Origin: an uncultured Clostridia bacterium
GTDB lineage: Bacteria > Bacillota > Clostridia > TANB77 > CAG-508
Direction: 5' to 3'
Assembly: GCA_934167365.1 (NCBI GenBank)
Contig: CAKPKU010000003.1
Coordinates: 1-50,305 of the forward strand
DNA length: 50,305 nt
The position numbers and the translations under genes are program-made. Shown here one piece after another: positions 23,542 through 32,499 of this stretch. The notes beneath the pieces were generated by a model. The model was not told the DNA's origin. It was given only the letters and a program-made list of their open reading frames with translations, and made no database searches. Position 1 is the stretch's first letter. Every line of letters begins with the position of its first letter.

Positions 23542-24195
23542 ATGAGAAACAAAAGAAGATTTAGAAAAAGTAAATTTTTGGCAACAATTGAGAATCATAT
23601 AAATCAAAATATAAAAGAGTACGCAATATCAACATTAGTTTTTATATTAGGTGTAATAATTGGAGTTATGATATTAAATAGCTCTAATGAAGAAAGTAAG
23701 AAAAATATTTCTGGATATATTAATGAATTTGTAAATACAATAAAAAATCGAGAATATGAAGTTGATACAAATAAATTATTAATGAAATCAATTACATCAA
23801 ATTTAAAAGTAGCATTAATAATATGGATTTCAGGTTCAACACTAATAGGAATACCTTTAGTATATGGGAGTTTAGGTTATAAAGGAATGTGCATAGGATA
23901 TTCAATTTCGGCAATAATAGCAGCTTTAGATAAATCAAAAGGAATTACTGTGGCATTGTCATCCATGTTATTGCAAAATATAATAGCAATACCATGTATA
24001 TTAGCTTTAGCAGTTAGTTCAGTAAAAATGCACAAAGTAATAATGAAGGAACATAATAAAAATGACCTGAAATTTGAAATATACAGGCATACAATATTTT
24101 CGTTAATAATGGCCGCAGGGCTAGTAATATCATCATTTATAGAGATTTTTTTGTCGACAAATTTAACGAGCAACATAATAATTAATTTAATTTAA
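23542..24195 (+). CDS. spoIIM: Stage II sporulation protein M
   Basis: A 217-aa integral membrane protein, part of the DMP (SpoIID-SpoIIM-SpoIIP) machine that remodels peptidoglycan while the mother cell engulfs the forespore. After a basic N-terminus (MRNKRRFRKSK) there are about five membrane helices, including ISTLVFILGVIIGVMI, VALIIWISGSTLIGIPLVY and the last one near residue 195. Family features are GSLGYKGMCIGYSISAI and LLQNIIAIPCILALA. TTGGAGGAGC precedes the ATG. Its partner spoIIP is 4 kb downstream; spoIID is not in this window. In Bacillus subtilis spoIIM likewise sits near xerD (ripX). Confidence 0.92.
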   Translation: MRNKRRFRKSKFLATIENHINQNIKEYAISTLVFILGVIIGVMILNSSNEESKKNISGYINEFVNTIKNREYEVDTNKLLMKSITSNLKVALIIWISGSTLIGIPLVYGSLGYKGMCIGYSISAIIAALDKSKGITVALSSMLLQNIIAIPCILALAVSSVKMHKVIMKEHNKNDLKFEIYRHTIFSLIMAAGLVISSFIEIFLSTNLTSNIIINLI

Positions 24196-24213
24196 AAAAT
24201 TAGCTAAAAGGTA

Positions 24214-24242
24214 TTTACAATTAAGTGCTAATTTGATATAAC
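24214..24242 (+). promoter_or_regulatory. Promoter of xerD
   Basis: TTTACA (24214-24219), 17 bp, TATAAC (24237-24242). Confidence 0.55.
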
Positions 24243-24292
24243 ATACATAGTTTATGTAAATTGTAAAAAAATAAAGGGTAAGGAGAGCTAAA

Positions 24293-25174
24293 ATGGAAAA
24301 GCAAATTAAGAATTTTTTAGAATTTCTTCAAAAAGATAAGAAATTAACAGATAACACATTACAATCATATAAAAGAGATATAAGTCAATATGAAGATTAT
24401 ATAAATAAAAATAAGATAGATTATTTAAAAGCAGATGAAACAACAATAAAAAATTATTTAGAGTATTTACAAGATAATGGAAAGAAAACGTCAACAGTAT
24501 CAAGAAATTTAGCATCAATTAGATCTTTTTATCAATATTCAGTAAGAGTAAAAGACTTAAATGAGGATCCAACAGCAAATGTTCAGTCTCCTAAAATCGA
24601 GAAGAGAATACCAAATGTATTGTCAACAAAAGAAGTAGAGCTATTATTAGAACAGCCAACAAATGAAGATTTAAAAGGAATAAGAGATAAAGCAATGCTA
24701 GAGTTTGCATATGCAACAGGAATGAGAGTTACTGAAATAATCTCATTAAATATAAAAGATGTAAATATAAAAGAAGGATATGTAATATGCAAGACAGGAC
24801 CTAAGCAAAGAACAATACCACTAGGAGCAATGTCATTACAAGCACTAAAAAGTTATGTAGAAGAATCAAGACCATATTTAATTAAAAGTGATGATGTAGA
24901 ATCATTATTTGTAAATATAAATGGAAAAAGATTAACAAGACAAGGTTTTTGGAAAATAGTAAAATATTACAAAGAACAAGCTCACATAGATAAAGATATA
25001 ACACCAGGTGTATTAAGACATTCATTTGCAACACATTTATTACAAAATGGGGCAGATTTAAAGTCAATACAAACAATGTTAGGACATTCAGATATATCAT
25101 CAACACAAGTATATATGCAATTCCAAGATGAAGGAATAAAAAACATATACAAAAAAACACATCCAAGAGCATAG
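24293..25174 (+). CDS. xerD: XerD-type tyrosine recombinase lacking one catalytic histidine
   Basis: A 293-aa site-specific recombinase expected to resolve chromosome dimers at dif with XerC. The N-terminal core-binding SAM-like domain (1-95) is followed by the catalytic domain. Arg-I is R145 (ATGMRVTEI), the beta-hairpin Lys is K167 or K171 (CKTGPKQR), Arg-II is R242 (VLRHSFATHLL), His-III is H265 (LGHSDISS) and the nucleophile is Y274 (QVYMQF). The His that normally starts the HxxR box (H244 in E. coli XerD) is replaced by G239 in the segment TPGVLRH. The rest is intact, so activity may be kept but altered. AAGGAGAGC precedes the ATG. Confidence 0.9.
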   Translation: MEKQIKNFLEFLQKDKKLTDNTLQSYKRDISQYEDYINKNKIDYLKADETTIKNYLEYLQDNGKKTSTVSRNLASIRSFYQYSVRVKDLNEDPTANVQSPKIEKRIPNVLSTKEVELLLEQPTNEDLKGIRDKAMLEFAYATGMRVTEIISLNIKDVNIKEGYVICKTGPKQRTIPLGAMSLQALKSYVEESRPYLIKSDDVESLFVNINGKRLTRQGFWKIVKYYKEQAHIDKDITPGVLRHSFATHLLQNGADLKSIQTMLGHSDISSTQVYMQFQDEGIKNIYKKTHPRA

Positions 25175-25178
25175 TATG

Positions 25179-25203
25179 AAAAAGAGCATAGGCTCTTTTT
25201 TTT
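25179..25203 (+). terminator. Intrinsic terminator of xerD
   Basis: AAAAAGAGC and GCTCTTTTT pair around a short loop, with extra T. Confidence 0.8.
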
Positions 25204-25292
25204 GTATAATAGAAAATGCTGTAAAATTTTGTGTAACACACATGAAGATAAATACTTTATTTTAAAAGACAAGTTATAGGTAAAAATATTCT

Positions 25293-25320
25293 TGAAAAAA
25301 TAAAAAGATGTAGTATAATT
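25293..25320 (+). promoter_or_regulatory. Promoter of rarA
   Basis: TTGAAA (25293-25298), 16 bp, TATAAT (25315-25320). The -10 covers an in-frame TTG at 25319, which is therefore not the start. Confidence 0.65.
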
Positions 25321-25357
25321 GCTAATAAATATTAACTATTCTAAAGGAGGAGCATTC

Positions 25358-26602
25358 ATGAATTATAATGAGCCATTAGCATATAGAATGAAGCCAAAAA
25401 CATTAGAAGATTACGTGGGTCAAAAACATATTTTAGGAGAAGATAAAATACTATATAGAACAATTAAAGCAGATAGATTATCAAGCATAATATTATGGGG
25501 ACCACCAGGATGCGGAAAAACATCGCTTGCAAAAGTAATAAGTAATACAACAAAATATAAATTTAAAAAAATAAATGCTGTATCATCAGGAGTAGGAGAT
25601 ATAAAAAGTGCCATAGAAGAAGCACAAAATATTATGCTAAATCCATCTGGAAAATGTATATTATTTATTGATGAGATACACAGATTTAATAAATTGCAAC
25701 AAGATGCACTTCTTCCATATGTAGAAAATGGAACTGTAATATTAATAGGAGCAACAACAGAAAATCCATATTTTGAAGTAAATAAAGCTTTAATTTCACG
25801 TTCAATGATATTTAAGCTTAATCCATTAACAAAAGAAGATATATATGAAGTACTAAAAAAGTCATTAGAATCTCCAGAAGGCTTAAAAAGTTATGATATA
25901 AAGATAGATGATGAAACCTTAATGAAAATCGCAGATACAGCTAATGGTGATGTTAGAACAGCTTTAAATGGTCTTGAGGTTGCTGTATTAACAACAAATA
26001 TAGGATCTGATGGATATATTCATATAACAAATGAAATAGCCAAAAATAGTGTTCAAAATAGGAAGGCAATTTTTGATAAAAATGGAGATAGTCATTATGA
26101 TAATATAAGTGCTTTTATAAAATCTATGAGAGGCAGTGATGCAGATGCAACAATTTTCTATTTAGCAAGAGCAATAAATGGAGGAGAAGATCCTATGTTT
26201 TTAGCTAGAAGAATTGTAATTTCTGCTGCCGAAGATGTAGGAATGGCAAATCCAAATGCTTTAGTGATAGCAAATTCGGCAATGCAAGCTGTTCATATGG
26301 TAGGTATGCCAGAAGCAAGAATTATTTTAGCTGAAGCGGCAACATATATAGCAACATCTCCAAAATCAAATGCTTCATATAATGCAATAAATCAAGCATT
26401 AGAAGATGTAAAAAATAAAGACACAGGCGAAATTCCAATGCATATAAGAAATGCACCAGCAGAAGGAATGAAACAATTAGGTTATCATGAAGGTTATAAA
26501 TATCCTCATGATTATCCGGGTCATTATGTAGAGCAACAATATTTACCAGATAAAATGTTAGGAACTAAGTATTATATTAAAGATGAAAATTGTGTTCAGT
26601 AG
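25358..26602 (+). CDS. rarA: RarA/MgsA-type replication-associated AAA+ ATPase
   Basis: A 414-aa clamp-loader-like ATPase that acts at stalled replication forks. Walker A GPPGCGKT near residue 48, Walker B CILFIDEIHRF, sensor GATTENPYFEVN, then the helical tetramerisation domain (SDADATIFYLARAINGGEDP, EDVGMANPNAL) and the C-terminal MPEARIILAEAATYIA and HYVEQQYLP signatures. Full length for the family. AAAGGAGGAGC precedes the ATG at 25358. The polysaccharide deacetylase gene follows by 13 bp and its ribosome site abuts the rarA stop. Confidence 0.94.
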   Translation: MNYNEPLAYRMKPKTLEDYVGQKHILGEDKILYRTIKADRLSSIILWGPPGCGKTSLAKVISNTTKYKFKKINAVSSGVGDIKSAIEEAQNIMLNPSGKCILFIDEIHRFNKLQQDALLPYVENGTVILIGATTENPYFEVNKALISRSMIFKLNPLTKEDIYEVLKKSLESPEGLKSYDIKIDDETLMKIADTANGDVRTALNGLEVAVLTTNIGSDGYIHITNEIAKNSVQNRKAIFDKNGDSHYDNISAFIKSMRGSDADATIFYLARAINGGEDPMFLARRIVISAAEDVGMANPNALVIANSAMQAVHMVGMPEARIILAEAATYIATSPKSNASYNAINQALEDVKNKDTGEIPMHIRNAPAEGMKQLGYHEGYKYPHDYPGHYVEQQYLPDKMLGTKYYIKDENCVQ

Positions 26603-26615
26603 ATGGAGGAAAAAA

Positions 26616-27425
26616 ATGAAAAGAAATATAAAAAAGATTTTACTAAGCTTATTGACTATAATTATAGTTAGCATTATAAGTTTTATTGTATATGATAGGG
26701 TAACAGTAAATAACCAATATTATATAAGTGAAAAAAATTTAGCTATTCCGATATTTGTATATCATGATATAGTATCAGATGAATCAGAAATAAAGTTTGA
26801 TTATATGCAAACAACAAAAGATACTTTTGAAAAACAAATATCTGGTCTACAAAAAACAGGTTATCATTTTATAACATATGATGATTTAGAGCAGTATAAA
26901 AATGGTCAAAAAAAGTTATATAAAAAATCATGTATAATAACTTTTGATGATGGATATGAAGGAGTGTATGAAAATGCATATCCAATAGCACAAAAATATA
27001 ATATACCTATGACAATGTTCATAATAACAGATAATATGGAAAGTCAAGGAGTAATAACATGGAAGCAAGCTGAAGAAATGAAAAATAGTGGTTTTATAAC
27101 AATTGCCTCACATAGTACAAACCATCCAGAATTTACAAAATTAACAAAAGAAGAAGCAAAGCAGAATGTGGATGAATCATATAGAATTATTGAGGAAAAG
27201 TTAGGAGTAACTACACCTAAAATATTTACATATCCATATGGTTTAAATACCGAAGAAGAGCTACAAATTTTAAAGGAAGATGGATATTTGCAGAATTTAA
27301 CAGATAATAAAGTAAATGAAAGTAAAACACTAGATATATATGCATTACATAGATGCTATCCATTAAGTGATTCAGTGGCTAAAATATTGTTAAAAATAAG
27401 ATATAGAATAATAAGATATAATTAA
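26616..27425 (+). CDS. Membrane-anchored polysaccharide deacetylase (CE4/NodB)
   Basis: 269 aa with an N-terminal membrane anchor (residues 5-24), so the catalytic part is outside the membrane. The NodB core shows IPIFVYHDI, the TFDDG motif with D111 and D112, the metal-binding SHSTNHP with H166 and H170, and TYPYG. It would remove N-acetyl groups from peptidoglycan or a surface glycan. The start at 26616 follows GATGGAGG; an earlier ATG at 26583 lies inside rarA and lacks a ribosome site. Probably co-transcribed with rarA although functionally unrelated. Glycan substrate unknown. Confidence 0.88.
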   Translation: MKRNIKKILLSLLTIIIVSIISFIVYDRVTVNNQYYISEKNLAIPIFVYHDIVSDESEIKFDYMQTTKDTFEKQISGLQKTGYHFITYDDLEQYKNGQKKLYKKSCIITFDDGYEGVYENAYPIAQKYNIPMTMFIITDNMESQGVITWKQAEEMKNSGFITIASHSTNHPEFTKLTKEEAKQNVDESYRIIEEKLGVTTPKIFTYPYGLNTEEELQILKEDGYLQNLTDNKVNESKTLDIYALHRCYPLSDSVAKILLKIRYRIIRYN

Positions 27426-27462
27426 AATAGCGTGAATACATATATTGTATTCACGTTATTTT
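27424..27462. terminator. Bidirectional terminator
   Basis: AAAATAGCGTGAATACA and TGTATTCACGTTATTTT pair with one mismatch around TATAT, between the deacetylase (+) and the Bax-inhibitor-like gene (-). Confidence 0.82.
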
Positions 27463-28110
27463 TTAGTCGTTTCTTTTACCAAATATTGATAAAATCCTAA
27501 TAAATAGATTTATAAAATCTAAATATAACTGCATAGCACAGTATATATAAATTTTTTCTTGAGGTAGAGATGTGTCATTTTCAAGTTGTCTTAACATATT
27601 CATGTCATAAATTGTGTAACCAGCAAAAATGAATATAACTACCCAATTCAATATTATATCTAGCATAGAGTTCCCTAAAAATAGATTTACAATAGATACT
27701 ACTAAAGAAATCAATAATGCTATAAATAAAATATTACTCCATTTTGAAACATCTAAATTCGTTTTATACCCACAAAATGCAAGTACTGCATATAAAATAG
27801 ATGTTGCAAAAAAGGCATAAACAATTGAACTCATTTCAAACACAGCAAATATGCTTGAAAATGTAAAACCATTTATAAAAGCATAAATGAAGTAAAGAAT
27901 TCCAACCACTATTGGAGGAAGCTTTTTAAAAAGAAATGAGAACAATAAAACTATAACTACTTCTATTATAGCAATTATTGCTAAAGAAGAGCTCGATGTA
28001 AATATTGATAAGTAAAGACCTGATGAATAGGTGTAAAATGCAACTAAGCCGGTTCCAAGAAGTCCTAGGAACATCCAAAAGAATGTTTTTGACATTAGTT
28101 TATTTTCCAA
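27463..28110 (-). CDS. Bax inhibitor-1/YccA (TMBIM) family membrane protein
   Basis: A 215-aa protein with about seven hydrophobic segments (FFWMFLGLLGTGLVAFY, LAIIAIIEVVIVLLFSFLF, PPIVVGILYFIYAFINGF, and others) ending in YDMNMLRQ and the conserved-looking YIYCAMQLYLDFINLFIRIL. This is the BI-1/YccA pattern; bacterial members form pH-sensitive channels or interact with FtsH, but the role here is unknown. The start is taken as TTG at 28110 because GGAGGTGA lies eight bases upstream. The first ATG inside (28095) has no ribosome site. Monocistronic. Confidence 0.85.
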   Translation of the reverse strand: MENKLMSKTFFWMFLGLLGTGLVAFYTYSSGLYLSIFTSSSSLAIIAIIEVVIVLLFSFLFKKLPPIVVGILYFIYAFINGFTFSSIFAVFEMSSIVYAFFATSILYAVLAFCGYKTNLDVSKWSNILFIALLISLVVSIVNLFLGNSMLDIILNWVVIFIFAGYTIYDMNMLRQLENDTSLPQEKIYIYCAMQLYLDFINLFIRILSIFGKRND

Positions 28111-28138
28111 AGAAATCACCTCCCTTACAATAGAATAT

Positions 28139-28167
28139 ATTATATAAGTAAATTCATAAATATGCAA
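28139..28167 (-). promoter_or_regulatory. Promoter of the Bax-inhibitor-like gene
   Basis: On the minus strand TTGCAT (28162-28167), 17 bp, TATAAT (28139-28144). Confidence 0.6.
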
Positions 28168-28182
28168 CTATAAGCATATAAT
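28154..28182 (+). promoter_or_regulatory. Candidate mother-cell (sigma-E) promoter of spoIIP
   Basis: TCATAAA (28154-28160), 14 bp, CATATAAT (28175-28182). The -10 differs from the sigma-E consensus CATACAAT at one base. It overlaps the divergent promoter on the other strand. A second TATAAT at 28198-28203 is an alternative. Confidence 0.4.
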
Positions 28183-28263
28183 TTTAAGAGGGTTTTTGTA
28201 TAATAGGATTATATAGAAAAACTTTGCTAAATATAAAAACTACTAATTACGAAGGAGAAGAGC

Positions 28264-29406
28264 ATGATTAAAGTATCGGTAGTATCAACTAAAGATATTT
28301 GGAAATACTTTATAAAGTTTATAATAGTAATAATATGTGTAATTTTTTTGTTAAAAATGTATGAAATTTCAAAAAGATATTTTGGTAATAAAGAGCTTAG
28401 TGCGGAAAAATGTATATCATATATAACTGAAGAAATTACTGCAATGGAAAGTAGTAATTCTTTAGCTGGTTTAGAAATAAATCCTACAAATATAATAGGA
28501 GGAGAGCTTAGAATGTCACAATCAGTCACATCAAGAGGTAATAGCGGGTTGGAATTACAAGATCCTGTTATTGCGCAAGATGGAGATGAACAAACACATA
28601 CTCAAGAAGATGTTGAGGCAGAAAAATCTGAAGATGTACAAGAAGTTAGTACAAATGTGCAAACTCAAGTTATAGAAACTGGATATAAAAATACATATAA
28701 TATTAAAATAAATGGAGTTCAAATAAAAAATGAGACTGATTATGATTTAACTACAATTGGATTATCAGGAGATATAACCGTAAATAATAAGAATATTTTA
28801 ATATTCCATACACATACATGTGAAAGTTATACAAAAACAGCAGCAAATTCATATGAATCTAGTGGAAATTATAGGACAACCGATTTAAATTATAGTGTAT
28901 CACGAGTTGCAGATGAATTACAAAAATATTTAAATTCAGCAGGATATAATGTTATACATGATAAGACATATCATGATTATCCATCTTATTCTGGATCTTA
29001 TGGTAGATCTTTAAAAACAGTGAGTAATTTATTACAACAAAATCCAGGTACTGATGTTGTTATTGATTTACATAGAGATGCTATTGGAGATGAAAGTTAT
29101 GCACCAAAAGTAAAAATTGGTGATGAATATGCTGCACAAGTTATGTTTGTTATTGGAACAAATGGAAGCGGATTAACACACGAAAATTGGAAACAAAATC
29201 TAGAATTTGCAATAAAGGTACAACAAAAAGCAAATGAAATGTACCCAGGGTTATTTAAACCAATTTTGTTAAGAAATGCTAGATATAATCAGCATCTTTC
29301 AAAGGCTGCAACTATAATAGAAGTGGGAGCCACAGGTAATACTTTGGAAGAATGTGAAGTTAGTGCTAAATATCTTTCAAAGGTGTTGGATGAAGTATTG
29401 AAGTAG
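28264..29406 (+). CDS. spoIIP: Stage II sporulation protein P
   Basis: A 380-aa peptidoglycan hydrolase of the engulfment DMP complex; SpoIIP cleaves stem peptides (amidase and endopeptidase) and is recruited by SpoIIM. One N-terminal membrane helix (residues 15-35) is followed by an acidic linker near 105-130 and the SpoIIP domain: ILIFHTHTCESYTK (zinc-ligand region), VIDLHRDAIGDESYAP, VMFVIGTNGSG, RNARYNQHLS and IIEVGATGNTLEE. GAAGGAGAAG precedes the ATG. Single gene, with a possible sigma-E promoter. Confidence 0.95.
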   Translation: MIKVSVVSTKDIWKYFIKFIIVIICVIFLLKMYEISKRYFGNKELSAEKCISYITEEITAMESSNSLAGLEINPTNIIGGELRMSQSVTSRGNSGLELQDPVIAQDGDEQTHTQEDVEAEKSEDVQEVSTNVQTQVIETGYKNTYNIKINGVQIKNETDYDLTTIGLSGDITVNNKNILIFHTHTCESYTKTAANSYESSGNYRTTDLNYSVSRVADELQKYLNSAGYNVIHDKTYHDYPSYSGSYGRSLKTVSNLLQQNPGTDVVIDLHRDAIGDESYAPKVKIGDEYAAQVMFVIGTNGSGLTHENWKQNLEFAIKVQQKANEMYPGLFKPILLRNARYNQHLSKAATIIEVGATGNTLEECEVSAKYLSKVLDEVLK

Positions 29407-29500
29407 TGATAAAATTAAAAAAAGATTTAGAGGAAATATTGCTTATAATTTTAAAGCACTAGGTTGGTTTTTAAGAAAGATTGCTAAATTTTAATTTGCC

Positions 29501-29549
29501 AAAGGCTAGATAAGATTAGAAAATAATCATTATCTAGCTTTATTTTTTG
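29501..29549 (+). terminator. Intrinsic terminator of spoIIP
   Basis: AAGGCTAGATAA pairs with TTATCTAGCTTT (one mismatch), then TATTTTTT. The stretch 29407-29500 between stop and terminator holds no supported gene. Confidence 0.75.
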
Positions 29550-29666
29550 CGATAAAATGGAATCACAATAAATAAAAAAAAAATAAATATTTGCTATAAT
29601 TAGTTATTTGAATGGTGTTTAGCTATTGATGCAATAGAGTTTTTTATTGCATAGATGGAATATAAC

Positions 29667-29700
29667 AAAAAAACAATCAGTTTAATTCTGATTGTTTTCA
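29667..29700 (-). terminator. Terminator of tRNA-Gly
   Basis: On the minus strand AAAACAATCAG and CTGATTGTTTT pair, followed by a T run. Confidence 0.85.
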
Positions 29701-29734
29701 CATCTGCTATTAAGAAATTGTGCAGATTTTTTAT

Positions 29735-29808
<74 letters not shown>

Positions 29809-29837
29809 ATATGTAAGTTCTCCCTAGAACGATTTTC

Positions 29838-29866
29838 ATTTTAATATAGATTTTCTCAATTGTCAA
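29838..29866 (-). promoter_or_regulatory. Promoter of tRNA-Gly
   Basis: On the minus strand TTGACA (29861-29866), 17 bp, TAAAAT (29838-29843). Confidence 0.75.
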
Positions 29867-30011
29867 TATATTTTTTTATTTTTTTGAAAAAATTTAGTAA
29901 AAAATCTTTAGTTACGATAAAGTCATAAAAAAAACACAAAAAGAACTTTAAATAATCTCAAAAAGGTGCTATCATAATTCAAGTTTAACAAAGGAGGATA
30001 TAATAAATAGT

Positions 30012-30668
30012 ATGGAAGGTAATTTAGTAATTAAACCAAAATATACATTATCAGAAGAGCTAATAAGTGCAATATCACATGGAATAGGAGCTTTACTTGC
30101 AATAGCAGGAATGGTGTTATGTATTGTAAAATCTGCTCAAACAGGAAATGCAATTGGAGTTGTAAGTTCATCATTATATGGAAGTTTTATGATTATACTA
30201 TATGTAATGTCTACTTTATATCATAGTTTTAAACAAAATAGCAAAGTAAAAAAAGTTTTTAGAATATTTGATCATTGTAGTATTTTTTTACTAATATTTG
30301 GAACATATATTCCATACACATTAGTTACATTAAATGGTGCACTAGGTTGGACTTTATTTGGAATTGTATTAGCAGCAGCGATATTAGGAATTGTATTAAA
30401 TGCAGTAAATTTAGAAAAATATAAAAAAATATCAATGATATGTTACTTAATAATGGGCTGGGCAATTATTGGAGCAATAAAACAAATATATAATAATTTA
30501 GATTTAGAAGGTGTAATTTTATTAGTAATAGGAGGAATTATATATACAATAGGTGCAATATTATATGGTATAGGTAAAAAAGTAAAGTATATGCATTCTG
30601 TATGGCATTTCTTTGTGCTAGGAGGAACTATATTACAATTTTTTTCTATTTATTTATATGTTCTATAA
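30012..30668 (+). CDS. Hemolysin III/PAQR family membrane protein
   Basis: 218 aa with seven hydrophobic segments. PAQR/HlyIII features are EELISAISHGIGALLA, MSTLYHSF, FDHCSIFLLIFGTYIPYTL and the C-terminal HSVWHFFVLGG; the Ser/His/Asp/His residues match the family's zinc-site pattern. Bacterial members are linked to membrane-lipid homeostasis more than to true haemolysis, and the reaction is not established. The nearest Shine-Dalgarno (AAAGGAGG) is 14 nt before the ATG, which is long; no other in-frame start fits. Single gene between tRNA-Gly and rny. Confidence 0.9.
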   Translation: MEGNLVIKPKYTLSEELISAISHGIGALLAIAGMVLCIVKSAQTGNAIGVVSSSLYGSFMIILYVMSTLYHSFKQNSKVKKVFRIFDHCSIFLLIFGTYIPYTLVTLNGALGWTLFGIVLAAAILGIVLNAVNLEKYKKISMICYLIMGWAIIGAIKQIYNNLDLEGVILLVIGGIIYTIGAILYGIGKKVKYMHSVWHFFVLGGTILQFFSIYLYVL

Positions 30669-30675
30669 AAATTAC

Positions 30676-30704
30676 TTGACAGTTTACAATAATAAATATA
30701 AAAT
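30676..30704 (+). promoter_or_regulatory. Promoter of rny
   Basis: TTGACA (30676-30681), 17 bp, TAAAAT (30699-30704), then a leader of about 85 nt. Confidence 0.7.
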
Positions 30705-30796
30705 ATGGTTGTTAGTAGAAATATATTTAAAATATAAAATGTTATATATATATTTAAACTGTACATTGAAAATTAAATAGGAAGAGGTGTTAGATT

Positions 30797-32341
30797 GTGC
30801 AAAATATAATAATCGATATAGCTATCTTTCTAATCTCTGCAATTATTTTTTCATTCGTAGGTTATACAATGAGAAAAAAAATTGCTGAATCTAAAATAAG
30901 AACAGCTGAAGAAGAAGCAAAAAGAATAATAGACTCTGCTGCTAAAGAAGCTGAAAATAAGAAAAAAGAAGAAATTTTTAAAGCAAAAGAAGAAATTATG
31001 AATTCAAGAAAAGAATTAGATGATGAGATTAAAGAAAGAAGAAGCGAAGTTCAATTACAAGAGCGCAGAATATTGCAAAAAGAAGAAAACTTAGAAAATA
31101 AGTTAGAGCAACTAGAGCAAAAAGAAATGAATTTGCAGAAAAAAGATAATGATGTTGAGGCAAGAAAACAAGAAATTGAAAAAATTATTGAAAAACAAAC
31201 AGAGGAGTTACAACGTATAGCAAAATTATCTACAGAAGATGCAAAAAATTATTTATTAGCTGAAGTTGAAAAATCAATTGTAAGTGAAAAAGCAGAAATA
31301 ATAAGAAGACTAGATGAAGAAACCAAGGAAAAAGCAAAGAAAAATGCAAGAGAAATTATTGGTTATGCAATACAAAAATGTGCTGCTGATCATACTTCTG
31401 AAACTACAGTATCAATTGTTTCATTACCTAGTGATGAAATGAAAGGTAGAATAATAGGTAGAGAAGGAAGAAATATTAAAACATTAGAAACACTAACTGG
31501 AATTGATCTAATAATTGATGACACTCCAGAAGCAGTTGTTATTTCAGGATTTGATCCATTAAGAAGAGAAGTAGCAAAAATAGCTTTAGAAAAATTAATC
31601 GAAGATGGCAGAATCCATCCTGCAAAAATCGAGGAAATGGTTGAAAAAGCTAAAGAAGAAGTATCTGCTATTATAAAAGAAGAAGGAGAAAGAGCAGTAC
31701 TAGAAACTGGAGTAATTGGTCTCCATCCCGATTTAATCAAATTAATAGGTAAATTAAAATATAGAACAAGTTATGGTCAAAATGTTTTAAATCACTCAAT
31801 TGAAGTATCTAATTTAGCTAGAATAATGGCAGATGAATTAGGACTTGACACTAAAATAGCAAGAAGAGCAGGATTATTACATGATATTGGAAAAGCTTTA
31901 GATCATGATATGGAAGGAACACATGTTGAAATAGGTGTTGAAATTCTAAAAAAATATAAAGAAAATCCAATAGTAATTAACGCAGTTGAAGCACATCACG
32001 AAGATGTTGAACCACAAAGTATAGAAGCAGTTTTAATACAGGCAGCAGATGCTATATCTGCATCAAGACCTGGTGCTAGAAGAGAAACTTTAGAAAATTA
32101 TATTAAACGATTACAAAATCTAGAAGGAATTGCTGATTCTTTTGAAGGAGTAGAAAAATCGTTTGCTATACAAGCTGGTAGAGAAATAAGAGTATTAGTA
32201 AAACCAGAAAAAATATCAGATGATGAAATGGTTGTTATGTCTAGAGCAATTGCTAAAAAGATTGAAGATGAAATGGAATATCCAGGACAAATAAAAGTAA
32301 ATCTTATTAGAGAAACTAGAGTAATAGACTTTGCAAAATAA
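30797..32341 (+). CDS. rny: Ribonuclease Y
   Basis: A 514-aa membrane-bound endoribonuclease that starts decay of many mRNAs in Firmicutes. Membrane helix at residues 4-24, a long coiled coil (about 30-190; Lys/Glu-rich), a KH RNA-binding domain (MKGRIIGREGRNIKTLETLTG, GFDPLRREVA) and an HD metal domain (LLHDIGKALDHD, AHHEDVEP, AADAISASRPGARRE). Length is typical. The start is GTG at 30797, behind GAAGAGGTG. Single gene with its own promoter and terminator. Confidence 0.96.
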   Translation: MQNIIIDIAIFLISAIIFSFVGYTMRKKIAESKIRTAEEEAKRIIDSAAKEAENKKKEEIFKAKEEIMNSRKELDDEIKERRSEVQLQERRILQKEENLENKLEQLEQKEMNLQKKDNDVEARKQEIEKIIEKQTEELQRIAKLSTEDAKNYLLAEVEKSIVSEKAEIIRRLDEETKEKAKKNAREIIGYAIQKCAADHTSETTVSIVSLPSDEMKGRIIGREGRNIKTLETLTGIDLIIDDTPEAVVISGFDPLRREVAKIALEKLIEDGRIHPAKIEEMVEKAKEEVSAIIKEEGERAVLETGVIGLHPDLIKLIGKLKYRTSYGQNVLNHSIEVSNLARIMADELGLDTKIARRAGLLHDIGKALDHDMEGTHVEIGVEILKKYKENPIVINAVEAHHEDVEPQSIEAVLIQAADAISASRPGARRETLENYIKRLQNLEGIADSFEGVEKSFAIQAGREIRVLVKPEKISDDEMVVMSRAIAKKIEDEMEYPGQIKVNLIRETRVIDFAK

Positions 32342-32343
32342 AA

Positions 32344-32394
32344 AAATCCCTTTTGGAATTATATTGATAATTCTAAAAGGGAATTTTTGTTTTT
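32344..32394 (+). terminator. Intrinsic terminator of rny
   Basis: AATCCCTTTTGGAATT and AATTCTAAAAGGGAATT pair with small irregularities, then TTTGTTTTT. Confidence 0.78.
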
Positions 32395-32414
32395 TATAAA
32401 TCTACGTAAATATG

Positions 32415-32443
32415 TTGACAATTTTCATTAAAAAAGGTATAAT
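32415..32443 (+). promoter_or_regulatory. Fully consensus promoter of the 57-aa gene
   Basis: TTGACA (32415-32420), exactly 17 bp, TATAAT (32438-32443): both hexamers perfect. Confidence 0.85.
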
Positions 32444-32499
32444 GTTTTACATAATATGCCAAAGGCCACTTTAATGTTTTCCAGAAAGGAGAATTTTTT

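Noticed and set aside
29402..29494. A 30-codon open frame after spoIIP (ends FLRKIAKF)
   Set aside because: It reads like a basic peptide but has no ATG, GTG or TTG in frame and no ribosome site; possibly a remnant.
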